This document shows, in pieces, positions 1 through 4,710 of a stretch of DNA of 9,267 bases. This stretch comes from Bacteroidales bacterium (lineage in GTDB: Bacteria; Bacteroidota; Bacteroidia; Bacteroidales; UBA7960): positions 1 to 9,267 of the forward strand of contig SKNE01000263.1 in NCBI GenBank assembly GCA_007120675.1, given 5' to 3'. The translations under genes were made by a program, and so were the position numbers. The number at the start of each line of letters is the position of its first letter. The first letter of the stretch is position 1. The notes under the pieces are model-generated. The model saw only the letters and a program-made list of their open reading frames with translations. It searched no databases and was not told where the DNA came from.

Positions 1-690
1 AACATGGACATACCTGAGGGGTATCAATATGCCTTCACGGGGGAACAGCAGGAGCAGGAAGAATCCATGGCCTTTCTTATCCGGGCACTGCTCATTGCCG
101 TGTCGCTCATCTCTTTAATTCTTGTTACCCAGTTCAACTCCATCTTCAAGCCCTTCATCATCATCGGCAGCGTCATCTTCAGTACCGCCGGTGTTTTCTT
201 CGGACTGGCCCTTTTCAACATGGACTTCATCATCATCATGATGGGTGTGGGGATCGTCAGCCTCGCCGGCGTGGTGGTCAACAACGCCATCGTACTGATC
301 GATTACACCGATTACCTGCACCAGGGAAAACGGGCTGAAATGGGGACGCCTGAGGAAGATTTCCTCCCGGCCGATCAGAGCCTGGCCATCATCCGGCAGG
401 CGGGCCTCACCCGATTCAGGCCGGTCGTACTCACGGCGATCACCACGATACTGGGCCTGCTCCCCCTTGCCGTGGGACTAAACATCAATTTCGTCACCCT
501 GCTGACCGATTTGAATCCCCAGATCTATTTTGGCGGCGATAACGCCAGGTTCTGGGGTCCCATGTCGTGGACCGTCATTTTTGGCCTGTCGGTGGCCACC
601 TTCCTTACCCTGGTCATCGTACCCTGCATGTACCAGATCATCCTGGCGACCCGGCGCAGGGCAAATGCCCTTTTCAACAAAAAAAACTGA
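1..690 (+). CDS. RND efflux transporter permease, C-terminal part (5'-truncated by window edge)
   Basis: This is the end of an inner-membrane RND pump of the AcrB/HAE type, which exports drugs, lipophiles or other substrates using the proton gradient, normally with a periplasmic adaptor and an outer-membrane channel. The frame is open from base 1 (AAC), so the ATG at 4 is internal and most of the roughly 1000-residue protein lies upstream. Five hydrophobic helices are visible, matching TM8-TM12 of the family, at about 67-138, 145-216, 226-306, 418-486 and 562-642. The fourth-from-last helix region carries the family's conserved run GVVVNNAIVLIDY (about 268-306). A soluble loop with FGGDNARFWGP lies between the last two helices, followed by a short basic tail. 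The substrate cannot be told from this part. The family call is secure; the HAE subtype is inferred. Confidence 0.93.
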   Translation, partial: NMDIPEGYQYAFTGEQQEQEESMAFLIRALLIAVSLISLILVTQFNSIFKPFIIIGSVIFSTAGVFFGLALFNMDFIIIMMGVGIVSLAGVVVNNAIVLIDYTDYLHQGKRAEMGTPEEDFLPADQSLAIIRQAGLTRFRPVVLTAITTILGLLPLAVGLNINFVTLLTDLNPQIYFGGDNARFWGPMSWTVIFGLSVATFLTLVIVPCMYQIILATRRRANALFNKKN

Positions 691-702
691 CAGTCCCCCG
701 CG

Positions 703-718
703 AACCCGCAGGTTTTTT
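703..718 (+). terminator. Weak candidate terminator after the RND gene
   Basis: A 4-bp stem AACC (703-706) / GGTT (711-714) with loop CGCA runs into a T6 tract (713-718), 12 bases after the pump's stop codon. The stem is very short, so intrinsic termination here is only possible. Confidence 0.3.
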
Positions 719-720
719 CT

Positions 721-728
721 TATTTTTG
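721..728 (+). promoter_or_regulatory. Possible Bacteroidota -7 box for pckA
   Basis: TATTTTTG matches the Bacteroidota -7 consensus TAnnTTTG exactly and lies 64 bp before the pckA ATG. No TTG/TTTG -33 element is present 19-21 bp upstream, where the sequence is C-rich, so this is a half-site. Transcription would start near 733-736, just at a 6-bp hairpin (735-740 / 746-751). Confidence 0.35.
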
Positions 729-792
729 GCACCGTCCACCTTCCGGGTGGAACATACCATCGCTGCCATAAACCATAAAACCTGCTTCAGTC

Positions 793-3075
793 ATGCAAGA
801 ACCCACCACATCAGGCCAAACAGGCCTCCAGGCTCCCGATCTGAGCCAATACGGAATCCACGACGTCCGTGAAGTCTTCTATAACCTCTACTATGAAGCG
901 CTTTACCAGCACGAGACAGCCCCCTCCCTTGAAGGATACGAAAAGGGATTTGTCACCGACACCGGGGCGGTGGCCGTTGATACCGGGATATTTACCGGAC
1001 GATCGCCCAAAGACAAATATATCGTGGAAGAGGAAAGCTCCAAAGACAATATATGGTGGGCAGACGGAAAGAACCGCTCCGACAACAAACCCATATCGGA
1101 AAAGGTGTGGAAGTCGCTCATGGATACCACCCTGGAACAGTTCCAGGGGAAAAAGCTCTACGTGATGGATGCCTTTTGCGGGGCCAACGAAAACACCCGC
1201 ATCCGAATACGGGTCATCACAGAAGTGGCCTGGATGGCCCACTTTGTAAAGAATATGTTCATCAGGCCATCGGAGGAAGAGCTGCAGGATTTTGAGCCCG
1301 ACTTTGTCATGCTGAATGCCTGTAAAACCGTAAACAAGGATTGGGTGGAGCAGGATCTGAACTCCGATGTCTACGTGGCATTCAACCTGAAGGAACGCCG
1401 GGCCGTCGTCGGAGGCACCTGGTACGGGGGGGAGATCAAAAAAGGCTTTTTCTCCGTAATGAATTATTACCTCCCCCTGAGGGGGATCGCCTCCATGCAC
1501 TGCTCTGCCAACATGGGCAAGAATGGGGATACAGCCATCTTTTTTGGCCTGTCGGGCACGGGTAAAACAACCCTGTCGGCCGATCCTGACCGCTACCTCA
1601 TCGGCGATGATGAGCATGGATGGGACGAAGAGGGGATCTTCAACTTTGAAGGGGGCTGTTACGCCAAATGCATCAACCTGAGCAAGGAGAAAGAACCCGA
1701 CATATACCACGCCATCAAGCGCGATGCCCTCCTGGAGAACGTGGTGTACGACGAAAAGAGCGGGGAGATAGACTTTTCCAACACCAGCAAAACGGAGAAC
1801 ACCCGCGTGTCCTACCCCCTTTACCACATCAAGAACATCGTGCGGCCCGTCTCAAAGGGGGGGCACCCAAAAAAAGTCATTTTTCTCACCGCCGACGCAT
1901 TCGGCATCCTGCCACCGGTGGCGCGGCTCAACCGGGACCAGGCCATGTACTACTTTCTGAGCGGCTACACGGCCAAGCTGGCGGGCACGGAACGGGGTGT
2001 CAAAGAGCCCTTGCCCACCTTCTCCTCCGCCTTTGGCGCTGCCTTCCTCCTCTTGCACCCCACCGTGTACGCCCAGGAGCTGGCCCGCAAGATGAAGGAG
2101 CACGGTGCCACGGCCTACCTGGTCAACACGGGCTGGATCGGGGGCCCTTACGGTATCGGCCAGCGCATCGACATCGACAGCACCCGCAGGATCATCCATG
2201 CCATCCTGGATGGCTCGCTGGACAAAGCCAAGGTACAAGAGCTGGCGCCATTCGGACTGATGGTTCCCACGGAAATAAAAGGGGTCGACCCAAAAATCCT
2301 GAACCCCAAAAACACGTGGAAGTACGAAACCGCCTACATGAAGCAGGCAAACGACCTGGCAGAAAAGTTCATCGAGAACTTCAACAAATTTACTGATACC
2401 GAAGAGGGACAGCGCCTGGTGGCCGCAGGGCCGCAGAATAAGTTCATGAAGCAGTATTACAAATATTATGAGCGGAAGATCAACAGGCTGGAGCAAAAGC
2501 ACGCCAGGGAGATCAGCCGCCTGAAAGACCAGATTTATATCCTGCAAAATTCTTTCAGCGAATACATCAGCTTCAACTCCATCAACACCGACTACAAAAA
2601 CAAGTCGCTCATGCGACACGTGCCCGTGGTCTCCTATTTTGAAACAAGCGATGCGGACCGGCTGAAACAGTGTCGCGAGGCCGTCATACGGCTCATGGAT
2701 GCAGCTGGATTTGAGCTGTGCGCAAAGGAACCCCTCAGCAACAACCTGAGGGAGTACATGACAAAGTCGAAGGATGACTTAAGCCTCCAGGAATTGTATG
2801 TGAGGATGGACGAGATCAGCCAATGCGTCAGGGGACTGGACTGCAAAAACAGCGCTTTAAAGGAGGCCGTCGGTAAAGTCCTTGAGCTCACCAGCAACCT
2901 GCCCTCATTTCTGATCCATGCCGGTTCGCTGCTCATCGTCAAGACCAAAGAGGGGCCGGACAGCGGGACCGTGAGGGCCATCAAACTCCCCATCAGCGCC
3001 ATGATACACATGGATAAGCATCCGGCCCTGCTGGAAAACCCCACATTGCTGATGCAGGAGATCAACTATTTCTGA
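793..3075 (+). CDS. pckA: ATP-dependent phosphoenolpyruvate carboxykinase with ~210-residue C-terminal extension
   Basis: PckA converts oxaloacetate + ATP to PEP + CO2 + ADP in the cytoplasm, for gluconeogenesis or, in many anaerobes, in reverse for CO2 fixation towards succinate. All hallmarks of the ATP-type enzyme are present: substrate-binding GRSPKDKY (R70), metal/substrate residues Y211, K216, K217 and H236, P-loop GLSGTGKTT (252-260, K258), second phosphate/metal motif LIGDDEHGW (269-277, D273) and R338 in ENTRVSYP. Spacing follows the E. coli enzyme with a 4-5 residue offset. The family normally ends near 535-540 residues with a motif like LVAAGPxL; here LVAAGPQ occurs at 542-548, but the frame continues to 760. 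The tail contains a coiled coil (about 555-590; I574, L577, I581, L584, F588 in 3-4 spacing) and an unrecognised alpha/beta region (about 608-760). The ATG at 793 gives a normal N terminus (YGIHDVREV). Confidence 0.95.
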   Translation: MQEPTTSGQTGLQAPDLSQYGIHDVREVFYNLYYEALYQHETAPSLEGYEKGFVTDTGAVAVDTGIFTGRSPKDKYIVEEESSKDNIWWADGKNRSDNKPISEKVWKSLMDTTLEQFQGKKLYVMDAFCGANENTRIRIRVITEVAWMAHFVKNMFIRPSEEELQDFEPDFVMLNACKTVNKDWVEQDLNSDVYVAFNLKERRAVVGGTWYGGEIKKGFFSVMNYYLPLRGIASMHCSANMGKNGDTAIFFGLSGTGKTTLSADPDRYLIGDDEHGWDEEGIFNFEGGCYAKCINLSKEKEPDIYHAIKRDALLENVVYDEKSGEIDFSNTSKTENTRVSYPLYHIKNIVRPVSKGGHPKKVIFLTADAFGILPPVARLNRDQAMYYFLSGYTAKLAGTERGVKEPLPTFSSAFGAAFLLLHPTVYAQELARKMKEHGATAYLVNTGWIGGPYGIGQRIDIDSTRRIIHAILDGSLDKAKVQELAPFGLMVPTEIKGVDPKILNPKNTWKYETAYMKQANDLAEKFIENFNKFTDTEEGQRLVAAGPQNKFMKQYYKYYERKINRLEQKHAREISRLKDQIYILQNSFSEYISFNSINTDYKNKSLMRHVPVVSYFETSDADRLKQCREAVIRLMDAAGFELCAKEPLSNNLREYMTKSKDDLSLQELYVRMDEISQCVRGLDCKNSALKEAVGKVLELTSNLPSFLIHAGSLLIVKTKEGPDSGTVRAIKLPISAMIHMDKHPALLENPTLLMQEINYF
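2446..3075 (+). other. C-terminal extension of PckA: coiled coil plus unrecognised alpha/beta domain
   Basis: Residues 552-760 of the pckA reading frame, listed separately because they lie beyond the conserved enzyme. They begin with M552 (ATG 2446). A charged coiled coil rich in K, R, E and Q follows, then a linker (about 591-607) and a compact region starting near M607 (2611). That region reads as strand (VPVVSYF), helix (DRLKQCREAVIRLMDAAG), strand (FEL), a long helical stretch, a strand GSLLIVKT, a strand VRAIKLP and a final helix ending QEINYF. I do not recognise the family. The strand-helix-GFE opening and the GSLLIVK element are loosely reminiscent of small domains in bacterial signalling or conflict proteins, but this is a weak impression. 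It could have been a separate gene starting at 2446. Composition looks like the rest of pckA. Confidence 0.6.
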
Positions 3076-3083
3076 CAATGTCT

Positions 3084-3091
3084 TACCTTTG
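3084..3091 (+). promoter_or_regulatory. -7-like box just before the stem-loop
   Basis: TACCTTTG matches TAnnTTTG exactly, 8 bp after the pckA stop codon. A start 4-7 bases downstream would fall on the first base of the inverted repeat at 3096. No -33 TTG/TTTG is seen at the right distance, so the match may be chance. Confidence 0.25.
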
Positions 3092-3095
3092 CACC

Positions 3096-3170
3096 ACCGG
3101 TTGCCTCTTCGTTTGACCTAAACCTCTCTGCTTGCAACAGTCAACACAAACGATGGGCAACCGGTTTTTT
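3096..3170 (+). terminator. Large stem-loop with T tract after pckA (terminator or small RNA)
   Basis: ACCGGTTGCC (3096-3105) and GGCAACCGGT (3156-3165) are a perfect 10-bp inverted repeat. Inside it, TCGTTTG (3109-3115) and CAAACGA (3147-3153) form a second perfect 7-bp pair, separated from the first by a 3x2 internal loop. The apical 31 nt contain a further weak CTG/CAG pairing around TTGCAA. The 3' arm runs into T6 (3165-3170). The position, 20 bp after the pckA stop, fits transcription termination. The long nested fold is more than a simple terminator needs. Confidence 0.6.
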
Positions 3171-3245
3171 CTGGCTGCTTTGCGGACTGAAACCCCATTC
3201 AAATATAAAAACAGCGGCTTTATTGGTATTTTTTTTCAAAAAACA

Positions 3246-3275
3246 TTGTGAGTGTGGAAAAATGTCGTATTTTTG
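3246..3275 (+). promoter_or_regulatory. Bacteroidota-type promoter for the cold-shock gene
   Basis: TTG (3246-3248), a 19-bp spacer and TATTTTTG (3268-3275) fit the Bacteroidota consensus TTTG-N19-21-TAnnTTTG for the primary sigma factor. Transcription would begin near 3280, leaving a leader of only about 30 nt, much shorter than that of E. coli cspA. Confidence 0.7.
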
Positions 3276-3311
3276 ATTGTTCACCGTATTTTACCACTAA
3301 ACCTGCTTGTT

Positions 3312-3503
3312 ATGGAAACCGGTACCGTTAAATTTTTTAATGAGAAAAAAGGGTATGGATTCATCATTGATGACAAAACGGAGAAGGATGTTTTTGTGCA
3401 CCATACTGGCCTGCTCGAGCCCATCGCCAACGACGACAAGGTGAGCTTTGAGATCTCGGAAGATGAAAGGGGGAAAAAGGCCATAAATGTTAAAAAAGTG
3501 TAA
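3312..3503 (+). CDS. Cold-shock domain protein (CspA family)
   Basis: A 63-residue single-stranded nucleic-acid-binding protein made of one five-stranded OB-fold cold-shock domain. Such proteins act as RNA chaperones that melt secondary structure during cold adaptation or rapid growth. The N terminus METGTVKFFNEKKGYGFI contains the RNP1 region (KGYGFI), and DVFVHHTGL is the RNP2 region; the usual FVHxSxI is here FVHHTGL, with the binding aromatics and His kept. The frame is open further upstream to an ATG at 3252. The start at 3312 is preferred because METGTVKFF is the family's normal N terminus, the residues before it match nothing, and the promoter lies inside that upstream stretch. The gene stands alone between its own promoter and a strong terminator. 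The exact Csp paralogue cannot be assigned. Confidence 0.93.
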   Translation: METGTVKFFNEKKGYGFIIDDKTEKDVFVHHTGLLEPIANDDKVSFEISEDERGKKAINVKKV

Positions 3504-3530
3504 GTACCCTTAAAAACGTATTGCTTCGGG

Positions 3531-3561
3531 GCTCCGTTATCTTTAACGGGGCTTTTTTTTT
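3531..3561 (+). terminator. Strong intrinsic terminator of the cold-shock gene
   Basis: GCTCCGTTA (3531-3539) pairs with TAACGGGGC (3544-3552) over 9 bp with one T-G wobble, with the 4-nt loop TCTT, followed by nine T residues (3553-3561). It lies 28 bp after the csp stop codon. Confidence 0.88.
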
Positions 3562-3584
3562 GAAAAAACCTTATTTTTACACCT

Positions 3585-4151
3585 ATGATCGTACTGGGCA
3601 TAACGGGCACGCTGGGCGCAGGCAAAGGCACGGTGGTGGAATACCTGGTGGACAAACAATCCTTCCGTCACTATTCTGTCCGCGATTTCCTGAGGGACGA
3701 GCTGATGCGGCGCAACATGCCTGTCAACCGCGACACCCTCACCGCCATCGCTAACACCCTCAGGGCCAAATACGGACCCGCATACATCATCGAAGAACTG
3801 TTTGCCGAAGCCGTGAAAGATGGCAGGGACGCCGTGATTGAAAGCATACGTGCACCAGGTGAAATCGACTCCCTGCGCAGGCACCCCGGTTTTTACCTCC
3901 TGGCGGTGGATGCCGACCCCCGGATAAGGTTTCAGCGCATCCGTAAAAGGAATTCTGAAACAGACCAGGTCTCCTACCAGGTCTTTCTCAGCAATGAAGA
4001 GCGGGAAATGCATGCCAGCGACCCCAACAAGCAAAACCTGTCGGCCTGCATACAGGTGGCTGACCACGTCATCACCAACAACGGCACCATTGAACAGCTG
4101 AACCGGCAGACCGAAACCATTCTGCAGCGAATAAAACAATCAGCAGGCTAA
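3585..4151 (+). CDS. P-loop nucleotide kinase-like protein (dephospho-CoA kinase/dNMP kinase superfamily)
   Basis: A 188-residue cytoplasmic P-loop protein of the nucleoside-monophosphate-kinase fold. The Walker A GTLGAGKGT (residues 8-16) has the GxGKGT form of adenylate and dephospho-CoA kinases. A YSVRDFLRDEL segment (30-40) follows, as in AdK-like proteins where this region binds the acceptor nucleotide. ESIRAPGEI (86-94) resembles the Walker B/substrate strand, and the Arg-rich RIRFQRIRKRN fits a LID region. It does not look like a canonical CoaE. The dCMP deaminase starts 10 bp after its stop, so a role in deoxynucleotide phosphorylation or as a partner of the deaminase is plausible; this is inference from context. 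The substrate is unknown. The ATG lies only 23 bp after the csp terminator's T tract, leaving little room for a promoter; TATTTTTA (3572-3579) is an imperfect -7 box. Confidence 0.8.
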   Translation: MIVLGITGTLGAGKGTVVEYLVDKQSFRHYSVRDFLRDELMRRNMPVNRDTLTAIANTLRAKYGPAYIIEELFAEAVKDGRDAVIESIRAPGEIDSLRRHPGFYLLAVDADPRIRFQRIRKRNSETDQVSYQVFLSNEEREMHASDPNKQNLSACIQVADHVITNNGTIEQLNRQTETILQRIKQSAG

Positions 4152-4161
4152 ACCAATCCGG

Positions 4162-4656
4162 ATGGAAAAAGAAACGAGCTATCAGCGACCCAGTTGGGAT
4201 GAATACTTCATGGAGATTGCCCACACGGTGAGCAAGCGGGCCACGTGCGACAGGGGCCGTAGCGGATGCGTCATTGCCCGCGACCGGCAAATCCTTGTCA
4301 CGGGTTACGTGGGGTCCCCCAAGGGACTGCCCCATTGTGACGACAGCGGGCATCAGATGAAGCGGGTATTGCATGAGGATGGGCACACCACCATGCACTG
4401 CGTGCGGACCGTCCACGCAGAACAAAACGCCATATGCCAGGCGGCCCGTTTGGGCATAGCCATCTCGGGTGCTACCCTTTATTGCCGGATGACACCCTGC
4501 AGGGTGTGTGCCATGCTGATCATCAATTGCGGGATTGAACGGGTGGTCTGCGAAAAGAAATACCACGCAGCAGCGGAGTCGGAACAATTGTTCCGGGACG
4601 CGGGAGTCAGGCTGGAGTACTTCACCGATCAGGTGCTGAAATATGACAGGCAGTAG
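4162..4656 (+). CDS. dCMP deaminase (zinc-dependent cytidine/deoxycytidylate deaminase family)
   Basis: Deaminates dCMP to dUMP, the substrate of thymidylate synthase, in the cytoplasm. The 164-residue length is normal. RPSWDEYFMEIAHTVSKRA (residues 9-27) is the family's signature start. The catalytic zinc site is complete: HAE at 85-87 (His85 ligand, Glu87 proton shuttle) and PCRVC at 112-116 (Cys113 and Cys116 ligands). GYVGSPKGLPHC (48-59) is the conserved substrate-binding loop, and the His/Cys-rich segment 58-80 may hold the second zinc seen in some members. The family is usually allosteric (dCTP activation, dTTP inhibition), which cannot be judged here. It follows the kinase-like gene by 10 bp, probably in one transcript, and converges on recQ with 54 bp between the stops. 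The gene is often annotated comEB in other bacteria. Confidence 0.92.
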   Translation: MEKETSYQRPSWDEYFMEIAHTVSKRATCDRGRSGCVIARDRQILVTGYVGSPKGLPHCDDSGHQMKRVLHEDGHTTMHCVRTVHAEQNAICQAARLGIAISGATLYCRMTPCRVCAMLIINCGIERVVCEKKYHAAAESEQLFRDAGVRLEYFTDQVLKYDRQ

Positions 4657-4710
4657 CAGTGGCAACAGGTGGTGATGACGGCCAAAGGGGGCAGCCAGGC
4701 GGAAAAAGAC

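Noticed and set aside
811..1827. 338-codon open frame on the minus strand
   Set aside because: Lies wholly inside the conserved part of pckA on the opposite strand; the translation matches no family and the pckA frame has intact catalytic motifs.
1668..2396. 242-codon open frame on the plus strand in another frame of pckA
   Set aside because: Arg/His/Gly/Pro-rich translation overlapping the true pckA frame, which carries all the conserved residues.
1852..2619. 255-codon open frame on the minus strand
   Set aside because: Antisense shadow of pckA with low-complexity hydrophobic/Gly-rich translation and no domain signal.
3096..3170. Integron attC-like site
   Set aside because: The length and inverted symmetry first suggested it, but the ends do not fit the RYYYAAC/GTTRRRY core sites and no integrase or cassette is nearby.
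3252..3311. Upstream ATG that would add 20 residues to the cold-shock protein
   Set aside because: The added residues match nothing in the family, and the promoter -7 box (3268-3275) lies within them; the start at 3312 gives the normal N terminus.
4657..4710. Bidirectional terminator between the dCMP deaminase and recQ
   Set aside because: No inverted repeat followed by T tracts on either strand in these 54 bp.
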